Positions 27,067 to 35,965 of a DNA stretch of 56,458 nucleotides are shown here, piece after piece. Both the position numbers and the translations under genes were made by a program. The DNA is taken from the NCBI GenBank assembly GCA_903927005.1, contig CAIYLH010000102.1, positions 1 through 56,458 of the forward strand, in the 5' to 3' direction. The first letter of the stretch is position 1. Every line of letters begins with the position of its first letter. Source of the DNA: an uncultured Pseudomonadota bacterium. Its GTDB lineage: Bacteria > Pseudomonadota > Gammaproteobacteria > Steroidobacterales > Steroidobacteraceae. The notes below the pieces were generated by a model. That model saw only the letters and a list, made by a program, of their open reading frames with translations. It ran no database searches and was not told where the DNA came from.

Positions 27067-28230
27067 CTACGCGCCGAGCGCGCCCGGTAGCGCCTCGAGC
27101 AGACGATCGACTTCCGGCCGTGTGCCTATCGTGATCCGCGCCCAGTTGTCGTAGCCATTGAAGTGACGGCCGATTTTGATGTTCCTGGCGAGCATGCGCG
27201 CTGCGAAAGTCGCTAGCGGCATACCGGTGTCGAAGAACACGAAGTTACCTTGAGAACGACTGCGCGGCCGACCCAGTTGATCGAGCGCGGCGTGAACGCG
27301 ACGGCGGTCGGCCACTAGCGCTTCGCGCGTCTCGGCGAGGAAATTGTGATCGCCCAGGCTTGCAATCGCACCGCGCAGACCAGCGACATTCGGGAACGTA
27401 AGCTGCTTGCTGGTCATCCGCGCTGCGAGCGAGGGGGCTGCCATGGAGTAACCGATCCTGAGTCCCGCCAGTCCGTGGATCTTTGAGAACGTGCGCAGTA
27501 CCACGAGATTGGGGCAGTCGTGCACCAGATCGCTAACGGAGCGGACTTCCGGGTCGTCTGCGAGGTCGATGTAGGCCTCGTCGACGACAACGAGGGTCGA
27601 GGTGGGTACGGCACGGATGAAGCGCTCAAGCGCGATCCTGCCGAGCGCGGCGCCGGTGGGATTGTTCGGATTGCAGATGTACACGAGGCGAGTCTGGTCG
27701 CCAATTGCGCCATGCATCGCCGGCAGGTCGTGTCGGTGCTCCGTGTCAGGTGCTACCCAGCGCGTTTGGATGCCCATTTTGGCGGCAAAGTCCGGCAGCT
27801 CCTCGTACGTGGGATGCGCGGCGACGAGCTGTCCGTCTGCGCCGCCTTCTGCAGCCAGTAGACCCGCAATCTTGAGCAGTTCCCCAGAGCCGGTGCCGAC
27901 GGTTACCTGCCGCACCTCGACATTGTGCCGCGCCGCGATAGACGCGATCAGCTCGACCAACGAGCGGTCGGCGTAGCGCGGCGCGTCGGGAATGCAGGCG
28001 AGGATCGCTTGGCGCGCAGCGGGGGAGGGACCGTAGGGGTTCTCGTTGCTGTCGAGTCGAATGACCGCGGCAACAGCGCGTGCACGGGGGGCCGCAGCTA
28101 GCGCGCTAGACAGTCCGCCGAGCCCGGTTGCCAGTGGGGCGAGTAGCGCTGCACCGAGTAGGCCGCGGCGGGAGAGCCTCGGCTGTGGGACGAGCGTGAC
28201 GGGTAGTGAGGGGGGGGTGTTGAGTGGCAT
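27067..28230 (-). CDS. Histidinol-phosphate aminotransferase-like PLP enzyme with Tat signal
   Basis: From ATG 28230 the protein is 387 residues. The N-terminus has a twin-arginine signal (SRRGLLGAALLAPLA, residues 20-34) and an Ala-x-Ala cleavage region near residue 47. The body is a class I/II PLP aminotransferase of the HisC group: SNENPYGPSP (61-70), CNPNNPTG, the VDEAYIDLAD motif and Schiff-base Lys250 in TFSKIHGLAGLRIGY. A periplasmic HisC-like enzyme is unlikely to serve histidine synthesis; the substrate is unknown. No other his genes lie nearby. Confidence 0.85.
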   Translation of the reverse strand: MPLNTPPSLPVTLVPQPRLSRRGLLGAALLAPLATGLGGLSSALAAAPRARAVAAVIRLDSNENPYGPSPAARQAILACIPDAPRYADRSLVELIASIAARHNVEVRQVTVGTGSGELLKIAGLLAAEGGADGQLVAAHPTYEELPDFAAKMGIQTRWVAPDTEHRHDLPAMHGAIGDQTRLVYICNPNNPTGAALGRIALERFIRAVPTSTLVVVDEAYIDLADDPEVRSVSDLVHDCPNLVVLRTFSKIHGLAGLRIGYSMAAPSLAARMTSKQLTFPNVAGLRGAIASLGDHNFLAETREALVADRRRVHAALDQLGRPRSRSQGNFVFFDTGMPLATFAARMLARNIKIGRHFNGYDNWARITIGTRPEVDRLLEALPGALGA

Positions 28231-28332
28231 GGGAGCGTCCTCCGGGGGAGCGGCGTGTGGGGAAGACGCTAACACGCGTCACCGCGACGCGCATGTTCTG
28301 TGCGTGGCTAGAGTCGCCGTGCGGCAGTTTAG

Positions 28333-28560
28333 TTAGCGCCGGATGGGCTGGCGGGCCGCTCGCGGGGGCGTTGGCGCGTCATGCCAGCTAGTGCCAATGC
28401 GTGACTCCACATACTCGCGAATCATGCGCCGGACGACCTGTGACGGTGTTACGTCTTCCGCGGCACAAAGCTGCTCGAACGCGGCTTTCTTGCGCGGATC
28501 GATCAGGATCGTCAGCCGGGCAGTGCGTTCTTCTTGGGTCGCCACCGCGAGACACTCCAT
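28333..28560 (-). CDS. Ribbon-helix-helix (CopG-like) protein
   Basis: The 75-residue protein has a ribbon-helix-helix pattern: beta strand TARLTILIDPRKKAAFEQL, helix A, then TPSQVVRRMIREYVE as helix B. Such small dimers usually repress transcription. No toxin partner is next to it. It is divergent from the hyf-like operon and sits beside that operon's promoter, so control of that operon or of itself is plausible (inference). Confidence 0.75.
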   Translation of the reverse strand: MECLAVATQEERTARLTILIDPRKKAAFEQLCAAEDVTPSQVVRRMIREYVESRIGTSWHDAPTPPRAARQPIRR

Positions 28561-28574
28561 CTAGATACCCCGAG

Positions 28575-28603
28575 TTTACATAGAACTTGAACAGGATGAT
28601 AAT
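28575..28603 (+). promoter_or_regulatory. Sigma70-type promoter of the hyf-like operon
   Basis: TTTACA (28575-28580) and GATAAT (28598-28603) are separated by 17 bases, close to the sigma70 consensus. Transcription would begin near 28610, giving a leader of about 70 bases before the preferred hyfB start at 28679 and making the GTG at 28622 unlikely as the start. Confidence 0.6.
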
Positions 28604-28678
28604 CAAAGACTAATAACCCTGGTGAGGCGACTGGCCGCGCGCCCACTGCCGGTCGTTCCACGCCATGGTGGAGCTCAC

Positions 28679-30682
28679 GTGAACGTTTCGCTTACGAACC
28701 TCGAAGCCTGTCTCGCGCTGCTTGCGGCGTGGGGAGGGATCGGGCTGGCGGGGATGCTGCGCCCGCGCAGTCTGAGGTTCGCAGGACGCACGCTTTTCCC
28801 CCTAGGTGCCCTGTGCGGCATTGCGATTGCGGTCGGCGCGGCGATGCACCTCGGGGCACCGCCGGAAAGCGCAGTACTGCCGTTTGGCCTGCCGGGGATG
28901 CCGTTCCACGTCCGTCTCGATGCGCTGTCCTCGGTGTTCCTTTTTCTGCTCGGCTCCGTCTCCGCGGCTATCTCGGTCTTTTCGGCCGGGTATTTCCGTC
29001 AAGGCGAAGGCACGATGCCGGGGCTTCTGTGCCTCGAATACCACGCATTCCTCGCGAGCATGGGGCTAGTGCTGCTAGCGGATGACGCGTACTCGTTCAT
29101 GGTCGCCTGGGAGACTATGGCCCTGTCGTCGTACTTCCTGGTAACGACCCAGCACAGAATCCCCGAGATCCGCGCGGCCGGCTTCCTGTACTTGTTAATT
29201 GCGCACATTGGCGCCCTCGCCATATTGCTCAGCTTCGGTGTGCTGCAGGGCGGCACATGGCAGTTTACGTTTGACGCGATGCGTGCGGCGCATCTGGATC
29301 CGGCATGGGCGAGTGTCGCGTTCTGTCTGGCGCTGTTTGGCTTTGGTGCCAAGGCAGGCTTGGTTCCGCTGCATGTCTGGTTGCCGGAGGCGCATCCGGC
29401 GGCGCCGTCGCCTGTCTCGGCACTGATGAGCGGGGTGATGCTGAAGACCGCGGTATACGGTGTTCTGCGCGTGACGTTTGATCTGCTTGGCACGCAGCAA
29501 TGGTGGTGGGGCCTCGTGGCCCTCGGCATTGGCCTGCTGTCTGCTTTCTACGGCGTCATCTTTGCAGCCGTTCAGATCGACATGAAGCGACTTCTGGCCT
29601 GGTCGTCGATTGAAAACATAGGCATCGTCTTTACCGGTGTTGGGCTCACGATAGTGTTCAAGGGCGCAGGCCTTGTGCAACTCGCCGCACTTGCTCTGAT
29701 CGCAACGCTCTATCACTGCCTCAACCACGCCTATATGAAAAGCTTGCTTTTCCTCGGCACAGGCTCGGTGCTGCATGCGACTGGTGAGCGCAACCTCGGC
29801 CGGCTCGGTGGACTCATCCACAGCATGCCGTGGGTTGCGTGGTTGACGCTGATCGGAGCCCTCGCAATTGCCGGGCTGCCGCCACTGAACGGATTCGTTT
29901 CAGAATGGCTGCTTCTTCAGGCGTTTCTGTTCGCCGGCGACATTCCGCACACGTTCGTCAACATGCTGCTGCCGGTCGGCGCGGCAGTGGTCGCCTTGTG
30001 CACTGCGCTTGCCGGCTACGTCATGGTGAAGTTCTATGGGGTGATATTCCTCGGCCAGCGTCGGGAGGCGGCACTTTCAAGTGCGAAGGATGCAGGCGTA
30101 AGCGAGCGCCTTGGTATGGGTGTACTCGCGTTGGGGTGTCTCGTTCTCGGCCTCGTCCCGTCGCAGGTGATCCGCTTGCTCGATGCCGCTGCGCGCGAAC
30201 TTCTGCAGATTCCGGAGGGGCATTGGGGCGCTCAGTGGTGGCTGTTAGCGCCGTCTGCGACGAGACATGCCTCGTACGGCCCGCTGGCACTGTTTGCGCT
30301 GCTGCTGCTGACGCTGCTGCTCGCCGCCTACGGAGTGCGCTTGCTATACCGTCGTCGTGTGCGCCGTAGTGCGCCGTGGGATTGTGGATTTGCGGCGATG
30401 GATGCGCGGATGCAGGACACAGCCGAGGGCTTCGGCCAGCCGATTAGGCACATCTTCGAGCCGTTTTTCCTAATGACCCGTGAGCTGCCGGGGGCTCATG
30501 ATCAGCATCCGGTCTACCGCGTCACCGTGGGTGACCGGATTTGGCGATTGCTGTACTTGCCCCTGGCCCGTGCAACTCATGCAACGGCGAACCTTGTCGC
30601 GCACCTGCAGCAGGGCCGGATCTCGACCTACCTGACGTACAGTTTCGTAACGTTGCTGCTGCTGCTGGCGTTCGTGCTGTGA
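28679..30682 (+). CDS. hyfB: HyfB-like proton-conducting membrane subunit
   Basis: The 667-residue polytopic protein belongs to the NuoL/MrpA-like antiporter-type subunits of hydrogenase-4 and related complexes. The Proton_antipo_M core is seen in LLIAHIGALAILLSFGVLQGG, HVWLPEAHPAAPSPVSALMSG and LAWSSIENIGIVFTG, with the lysines and histidines used for proton transfer. GTG 28679 is chosen for the GGTGGAG ribosome binding site 5 bases upstream. It heads the operon hyfB-C-E-F-G-I and would pump ions using energy from the soluble arm. Confidence 0.9.
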   Translation: MNVSLTNLEACLALLAAWGGIGLAGMLRPRSLRFAGRTLFPLGALCGIAIAVGAAMHLGAPPESAVLPFGLPGMPFHVRLDALSSVFLFLLGSVSAAISVFSAGYFRQGEGTMPGLLCLEYHAFLASMGLVLLADDAYSFMVAWETMALSSYFLVTTQHRIPEIRAAGFLYLLIAHIGALAILLSFGVLQGGTWQFTFDAMRAAHLDPAWASVAFCLALFGFGAKAGLVPLHVWLPEAHPAAPSPVSALMSGVMLKTAVYGVLRVTFDLLGTQQWWWGLVALGIGLLSAFYGVIFAAVQIDMKRLLAWSSIENIGIVFTGVGLTIVFKGAGLVQLAALALIATLYHCLNHAYMKSLLFLGTGSVLHATGERNLGRLGGLIHSMPWVAWLTLIGALAIAGLPPLNGFVSEWLLLQAFLFAGDIPHTFVNMLLPVGAAVVALCTALAGYVMVKFYGVIFLGQRREAALSSAKDAGVSERLGMGVLALGCLVLGLVPSQVIRLLDAAARELLQIPEGHWGAQWWLLAPSATRHASYGPLALFALLLLTLLLAAYGVRLLYRRRVRRSAPWDCGFAAMDARMQDTAEGFGQPIRHIFEPFFLMTRELPGAHDQHPVYRVTVGDRIWRLLYLPLARATHATANLVAHLQQGRISTYLTYSFVTLLLLLAFVL

Positions 30683-31629
30683 CGCCGCTGTCCGCCGCCA
30701 CGCAGCTGTTGGAAGTCGTAAGCGCCACGCTCGCGGCCCCGATCTTCCTGGGTTGGGTAAATCAGTGCCGCGCATGGCTGCAGAACCGGACTGCGCCGAG
30801 TGTCCTTCAGCCGTATTACGGGCTGCGAAAGCTGCTACATAAGGACGCGGTGCTAGCGGAAAATGCGTCCCCGTTGTTCCGCGCGGCGCCCTACGTTGTG
30901 TTCGGTACGATGGTTGTTGCGGCTGCGATCATTCCGTCGATGGGGACGGGGCTGCCGATGTCAGCCGCCGCCGATGGCATCGCTCTGGTCGGCTTGCTCG
31001 CTACTGCAAGAGTGTTCCTCTCGCTAGCTGCAATGGACGTGGGCACCGCATTTGGATCGCTCGGGGCCCGTCGCGAGATGATGGTGGGATTTCTCGCCGA
31101 ACCTGCGCTGCTGATGATTCTGTTCGTTGCCGCGCTTATTTCGGGGACGACGTCCTTGCCGCTGATCGCGGAGGGATTAAGTTCCCATGCTCTGGGTCTG
31201 TATCCCAGTCTCGCATTCACCGCAGTCGCATTCGTGCTGGTGCTGCTTGCTGAAAATGCTCGCATCCCAATCGACAATCCGTCGACGCACCTTGAATTAA
31301 CAATGATTCACGAGGCGATGCTGCTCGAGTATTCCGCGCGGCATCTTGCGCTAATGGAGTGGGCGGCTGCGTTGAAGCTGTTCAACTATGCTTGCATCGG
31401 CTTCGCCTTGTTTGTCCCTTGGGGTGCAGGTAACGAAGCGGCCGGTCCGCTCGGCCTGCTGCTCGCCGTGCCGTTGCTGGCGCTCAAACTCATTGTCGCC
31501 GGCGCAGTACTGGCGTTGATCGAGACTCTGTCGGCGAAGTTGCGCGTGTTCCGGGCGCCGGAGTTCCTTGCGACCGCCTTCCTGCTGGCAGTGCTCGGGC
31601 TGCTGGTCCACCTACTGCTGGGGGCCTGA
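30679..31629 (+). CDS. hyfC: HyfC-like NuoH-type membrane subunit
   Basis: The 316-residue protein is a NuoH/HycD/HyfC homologue that anchors the soluble arm to the membrane arm. It has about eight helices and the cytoplasmic stretches NARIPIDNPSTHLELTMIHE (near residues 195-215), which form the quinone or proton entry site in complex I. Start is a GTG overlapping the hyfB stop (GTGA); the open frame begins earlier inside hyfB. Confidence 0.9.
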   Translation: MTPLSAATQLLEVVSATLAAPIFLGWVNQCRAWLQNRTAPSVLQPYYGLRKLLHKDAVLAENASPLFRAAPYVVFGTMVVAAAIIPSMGTGLPMSAAADGIALVGLLATARVFLSLAAMDVGTAFGSLGARREMMVGFLAEPALLMILFVAALISGTTSLPLIAEGLSSHALGLYPSLAFTAVAFVLVLLAENARIPIDNPSTHLELTMIHEAMLLEYSARHLALMEWAAALKLFNYACIGFALFVPWGAGNEAAGPLGLLLAVPLLALKLIVAGAVLALIETLSAKLRVFRAPEFLATAFLLAVLGLLVHLLLGA

Positions 31630-31633
31630 GCGC

Positions 31634-32302
31634 ATGAACCCGTTGCCGCTGGATATGCAGTTGCTTAACGCCTGCGCCGCGCTGCTGCTGCTGCTGTCAT
31701 TCTCCATGCTTGCGCAGCGAAGGACGGTAAATCTCGTTCACCTTCTGGCTCTACAAGGAGCGCTGCTGGTCGTTGCAACGCTGATCGTGGCGTGGCGTAC
31801 CGGTGAAGCGCACCTTTACCTGTCGGCGCTACTGACGTTGGCTCTGAAGGTATTTGGGCTGCCGTTCCTGCTGCACAGACTTATCCGTCGGATGAACGTC
31901 TACTGGGACACGGAGCCAGTCATCAACCCATCGGCCACAATGCTAATTGGGCTGCTGGTGGTGGTGTTCTCCTTCGGCCTGGCGCAGCCGATCTCTGCCC
32001 TAGCCAGCACGGCGACCCGTAGCACGCTGGGCATCGCTATCGCAGTGATCCTGCTGTCGTTTCTGGCGATGATTACCCGACGCAAGGCGATGTCGCAGGT
32101 AGTGGCGTTCCTGTCGATGGAGAATGGCCTTTTCTTCGGTGCGATGAGTGCGACTTACGGCATGCCGATGGTCGTTGAACTTGGCGTTGCGCTCGACGTG
32201 TTGGTCGCGATGTTGGTACTTGGTGTGTTCTTCTTCCAGATTCGGGAGCAGTTCGACAGTCTGGATCTTTGCCACCTTGAGACGCTTAAGGAGCGCGAGT
32301 AG
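31634..32302 (+). CDS. hyfE: HyfE-like membrane subunit
   Basis: The 222-residue membrane protein matches hydrogenase-4 component E in length and hydrophobic pattern. Its C-terminal part resembles NuoK (FLSMENGLFFGAMSATYGMP near residue 160). It would be part of the proton channel. ATG 31634 begins 4 bp after hyfC ends. HyfD, the second antiporter-like subunit of E. coli Hyf, is not encoded. Confidence 0.88.
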   Translation: MNPLPLDMQLLNACAALLLLLSFSMLAQRRTVNLVHLLALQGALLVVATLIVAWRTGEAHLYLSALLTLALKVFGLPFLLHRLIRRMNVYWDTEPVINPSATMLIGLLVVVFSFGLAQPISALASTATRSTLGIAIAVILLSFLAMITRRKAMSQVVAFLSMENGLFFGAMSATYGMPMVVELGVALDVLVAMLVLGVFFFQIREQFDSLDLCHLETLKERE

Positions 32303-32303
32303 C

Positions 32304-33761
32304 GTGGAACTGATTCTGCTATTGGGCTCCCCGCTCCTCGGCGCCGTGCTGTTAGCGTTGTCCGGGCACGGCAAGCGTGGTCCGGAGATCAACGCGCTTT
32401 TCAGCCTGCTGACGTTCCTCGCAGCCTGCGCACTGACAGCACGTGTGATCTCCTTCGGGCCGCTGCTACTCGGTCGCGAGCAGTTTCTCGTCGATTCGTT
32501 CAACGTTTTTCTGGTGACATTGACTGCGCTTGTTGGGCTGACAACGTCGCTATTTTCTCGCCCGTACATGCGTATCGAAGCCGACCGCGGCAAACTTAGT
32601 GTGGGGCGTTTGCGGCTGTATCACAGCATGTACCAGTTGTTCACCGCCACTATGCTGCTCGCGTTGACGACCAATAACTTGGGCCTCTTGTGGGTCGCGA
32701 TGGAGGCCGCAACGCTGTCGACGGTGCTGCTGGTCACGCTCTACCGGACGCCTGCGAGTCTTGAGGCGGGTTGGAAGTACTTTATCCTTTGCGGCGTCGG
32801 CATTGCGCAGGCGCTTTTCGGCACGATGCTGCTGTACTTCGCTGCAGAGCGTGTGCTCGGTGCGGCGGGCGTCACGGCATTGCTGTGGACGCATCTTGAT
32901 GCGGTCAAGGGCCAACTGGAGCCCACCGTGCTGAGTCTTGCATTTGTGTTCCTGCTGGTGGGGTATGGCACTAAGGTAGGCCTCGCGCCGCTGCACAACT
33001 GGCTGCCTGATGCGCACGCGGAGGGCCCGACCCCGATCTCGGCTGTGTTGTCCGGTCTGCTGCTCAACGTTGCGATTTACGCGATCGTGCGCTGCAAAGT
33101 GCTGGTGGAGGGTTCGTTGCGTTCAGCGCTGCCGTCGCAGATGTTGATGGGGTTCGGGCTTCTTTCGATGGTCCTCGCCGCCTTCTTCCTTTGGCGACAG
33201 AAGGACGTAAAACGCCTGTTTGCCTATTCCTCGATCGAGCACATGGGCATCATCACGTTCGCGTTCGGTATGGGTGGTCCGGTAGCGAACTTTGCAGCGC
33301 TTCTACATATGACTGTGCATTCGCTTACCAAATCCGCGATATTTTTTGCCGTTGGTCACGCGTGCCAGAAGTCGGGATCGCAGCTGATCGAAAATATCCG
33401 CGGTCTTGTAACGGTCAGTCCAACGATCGGCTGGGGCCTGATGCTCGGTTCCCTCGCGATCCTTGGAATGCCGCCGTTCGGTGTGTTTGCCAGTGAGTTC
33501 CTGATCCTGACAACCGCGATGAAGCAGCAGCCCTGGGCGACGCCATTACTGCTGCTGGCGCTGGGCGTCGCGTTTGCCGCGATCTTCAGCAAGGTGCAGC
33601 CTATGGTGTTCGGGGAGACCTCGGTTAAACGGTTGCCGCACTCGCCGGCTTTGTTGCCGGTGTTTGTTCACTTGGCGATCGTGCTGGTGCTGGGCCTGTA
33701 CGTTCCGGCTTACCTCGCGGGTTGGTACCACGACGCAGCGCGACTGATCGGAGGGCCCTGA
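32304..33761 (+). CDS. hyfF: HyfF-like proton-conducting membrane subunit
   Basis: The 485-residue polytopic protein is a second antiporter-type subunit. Characteristic stretches are NNLGLLWVAMEAATLSTVLL, the GYGTKVGLAPLHNWLPDAHA motif near residue 215-235, and LFAYSSIEHMGIITFAFGMG. GTG 32304 follows an AAGGAG site at 32288-32293, one base after hyfE ends. With HyfB it gives two proton-translocation modules in the membrane arm. Confidence 0.9.
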   Translation: MELILLLGSPLLGAVLLALSGHGKRGPEINALFSLLTFLAACALTARVISFGPLLLGREQFLVDSFNVFLVTLTALVGLTTSLFSRPYMRIEADRGKLSVGRLRLYHSMYQLFTATMLLALTTNNLGLLWVAMEAATLSTVLLVTLYRTPASLEAGWKYFILCGVGIAQALFGTMLLYFAAERVLGAAGVTALLWTHLDAVKGQLEPTVLSLAFVFLLVGYGTKVGLAPLHNWLPDAHAEGPTPISAVLSGLLLNVAIYAIVRCKVLVEGSLRSALPSQMLMGFGLLSMVLAAFFLWRQKDVKRLFAYSSIEHMGIITFAFGMGGPVANFAALLHMTVHSLTKSAIFFAVGHACQKSGSQLIENIRGLVTVSPTIGWGLMLGSLAILGMPPFGVFASEFLILTTAMKQQPWATPLLLLALGVAFAAIFSKVQPMVFGETSVKRLPHSPALLPVFVHLAIVLVLGLYVPAYLAGWYHDAARLIGGP

Positions 33762-33762
33762 A

Positions 33763-35301
33763 GTGTCTATGCAGCACTGGTGGGCGCGTGCTAAGCCTCT
33801 TCCTGGCCGAACGACGGGCGGACGGGTCGTCGTTGCCGCGGCGGAATGGCTGCAGGCGGCGTCGGATGCCGCTGCCGCTGGAGGAGAGTTGTTGTCGCTC
33901 TGGGTGACGCCGCCGGACGTTGGTTCCGGCGCGGTTCATGCTGCGCTGCTAGTCGATTCTGCCGTGCTTCTGCTCGAGCAGGAAATCCGTGACGGCAGCG
34001 AGCGCTATCAAGGCCTGCAGGAATTATTTCCAGCCGCCGCGCGCATGCAGCGGGCAGCGGCAGACCTGTGCGGCGTTCGTGCCGATGCGCCGGATCAGCG
34101 CCCTTGGCTCAGGCATACCGCATGGACCTCCGACGAGGCGCCGTTGGCCCGCGCGCCCACCAGCGGGCCTGAGTCTGGCTCTGCTGTTGACGACTATTCG
34201 TTCGTACGCGTCGCCGGTGACGGGGTACACGAGATCCCGGTTGGTCCAGTGCATGCAGGAATCATCGAACCTGGGCATTTTCGCTTCTCGGTTGTCGGTG
34301 AAAAGGTGTTGCGTCTGGAAGAGCGTCTCGGCTATGTCCACAAGGGTGTAGAGCGGCGCTTCACGGAGCTCGACCCCCTTGAGGGTCATCGACTCGCCGC
34401 ACGTATCTGCGGCGACTCGACAGTGGCGTACTCCTGGGCATACTGCCAGGCGTTGGAGGCGCTGGCGGGCTTGCAGGTACCGGTGCGGGCAACATGGCTG
34501 CGGGGAATCTGCCTGGAAGTCGAACGGTTACAGAACCACCTTGGCGACCTGGGAGCGCTCGGCAATGATGCGGGCTTTGCATTCGGACTTGCGCAGTTTT
34601 CGCGCTTGAAGGAAGAGCTGCTGCGTGTGACAGAGTCTGTCTTTGGGCAGCGCTATCTGATGGATGTGGTCGTGCCCGGCGGCGTCGCCATAGATCCCTC
34701 AGCAGATGTCATCGCGAGGCTCTCCTCTGTGCTCCGGGACATCGCTGCGCGGGTGCGTCTGCTACGGGATATTTACGACGACCACTCGGGCATCCGCGAC
34801 CGGTTCGCAGGTGCAGGAGTGGTCACGCCGGAACTCGCGCGGCAACTAGGGCTCACGGGACTTGCGGGTCGTGCGAGCCTGCAGCTACGAGACCTCCGTG
34901 CCGATGCCCCTTGGTCGCCGTACCACGCGCTGACGCCGACGCCATGCATTCGTCGGGAGGGTGACGTCGCCGCCCGTGTTGCGGTGCGCTTCGACGAGGT
35001 CGCAGAATCCAGTCGGCTCACAAGGGCGTTCCTGAGCGACCTGCCTGATGGCCCGGTCACCGCTCCGCTTGCGCTGCCGCGTGAGCCACGATTGGCTATT
35101 GGCCTGATCGAGGGATGGCGCGGTCCCGTTCTGGTTGCGCTGGAGATTACGGCAGCCGGAAGGATTCGGCGCTGCCATGTACATGATCCATCGTGGCAAA
35201 ACTGGCCGGCGCTCGAGCATGCGATCATCAGCAATATCGTTCCTGATTTTCCGCTGATCAACAAGTCATTCAACCTGTCCTATAGCGGCCACGACCTCTG
35301 A
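33763..35301 (+). CDS. hyfG: HyfG-like large subunit lacking Ni-Fe ligands
   Basis: The 512-residue protein fuses a NuoC-like domain (ends with DLCGVRADAPDQRPWLRH) and a NuoD/HycE-like large-subunit domain. In [NiFe] hydrogenases two CxxC motifs hold the metal centre. Here the first is RICGDS (only one Cys kept) and the second, at the C-terminus, is NLSYSGHDL (no Cys). The protein therefore cannot bind a normal Ni-Fe site and also ends early without the maturation-cleaved tail. This fits the energy-converting-hydrogenase-related (Ehr) group. GTG start preceded by GGAGGG. Confidence 0.88.
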   Translation: MSMQHWWARAKPLPGRTTGGRVVVAAAEWLQAASDAAAAGGELLSLWVTPPDVGSGAVHAALLVDSAVLLLEQEIRDGSERYQGLQELFPAAARMQRAAADLCGVRADAPDQRPWLRHTAWTSDEAPLARAPTSGPESGSAVDDYSFVRVAGDGVHEIPVGPVHAGIIEPGHFRFSVVGEKVLRLEERLGYVHKGVERRFTELDPLEGHRLAARICGDSTVAYSWAYCQALEALAGLQVPVRATWLRGICLEVERLQNHLGDLGALGNDAGFAFGLAQFSRLKEELLRVTESVFGQRYLMDVVVPGGVAIDPSADVIARLSSVLRDIAARVRLLRDIYDDHSGIRDRFAGAGVVTPELARQLGLTGLAGRASLQLRDLRADAPWSPYHALTPTPCIRREGDVAARVAVRFDEVAESSRLTRAFLSDLPDGPVTAPLALPREPRLAIGLIEGWRGPVLVALEITAAGRIRRCHVHDPSWQNWPALEHAIISNIVPDFPLINKSFNLSYSGHDL

Positions 35302-35304
35302 GCC

Positions 35305-35838
35305 ATGATCAAGACCCTGCGCACTATTGTCGGCATCGGAATCGTCTCGGAGTTGCCCCCCGCTCAGGATGACACCCTGCGCGTGCGCGAGGCGCTGCAG
35401 CAGGAAGTTCTCTCTGTGCTCGGGCGAGCATTGTGCATCCGCCATGTTGATGCTGGCTCCTGCAACGCGTGTGAGCTCGAGATCCACGCCCTTAACAACC
35501 CCATCTACAATATCGAAGGCTTGGGCATTCGATTCGTCGCTAGCCCTCGTCACGCGGACATGCTGTTGGTGACCGGTCCGGTATCCCGCCACATGCTTAC
35601 GGCGCTGCGTCGCACCTACGATGCGACTCCGGATCCGAAACTGGTTGTCGCAGTGGGTGACTGTGGCTGCAATGGCGGGATTTTCGGCACCAGCTATGCG
35701 ACCGTCGGTTCGGTGTCGGCTGTGCTTCCGGTAGATGTCGCGGTGCCGGGCTGTCCTCCGTCACCAGTACGGTTACTTCAGGGCATCCTCACGGCGATAC
35801 GTCAGTCGGTAGGTGACCGAACGCTTAAAGCCCTCTAG
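35305..35838 (+). CDS. hyfI: HyfI-like Fe-S small subunit (NuoB family)
   Basis: The 177-residue protein is a NuoB/HycG/HyfI-type small subunit. The cysteines for one [4Fe-4S] cluster are intact: GSCNACELE, GDCGCNGG and PGCPPSP. So electron transfer near the missing Ni-Fe site remains possible. It ends the operon, 3 bp after hyfG. No ferredoxin-like HyfA or HyfH, no formate dehydrogenase and no hyp maturation genes are in the window. The 127 bp after it shows no clear terminator. Confidence 0.92.
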   Translation: MIKTLRTIVGIGIVSELPPAQDDTLRVREALQQEVLSVLGRALCIRHVDAGSCNACELEIHALNNPIYNIEGLGIRFVASPRHADMLLVTGPVSRHMLTALRRTYDATPDPKLVVAVGDCGCNGGIFGTSYATVGSVSAVLPVDVAVPGCPPSPVRLLQGILTAIRQSVGDRTLKAL

Positions 35839-35965
35839 CCTGTTGACGACCCAGTGAATTCGGGCCCCCACAGTATCGGCCTCCGTGGCAACCGTGGTTC
35901 CCCGTTGCGACTGCGCGGCGCCGGTGCCCGCAGGAACCAATTGTCTGATGTGCCGCTATTTCCGC

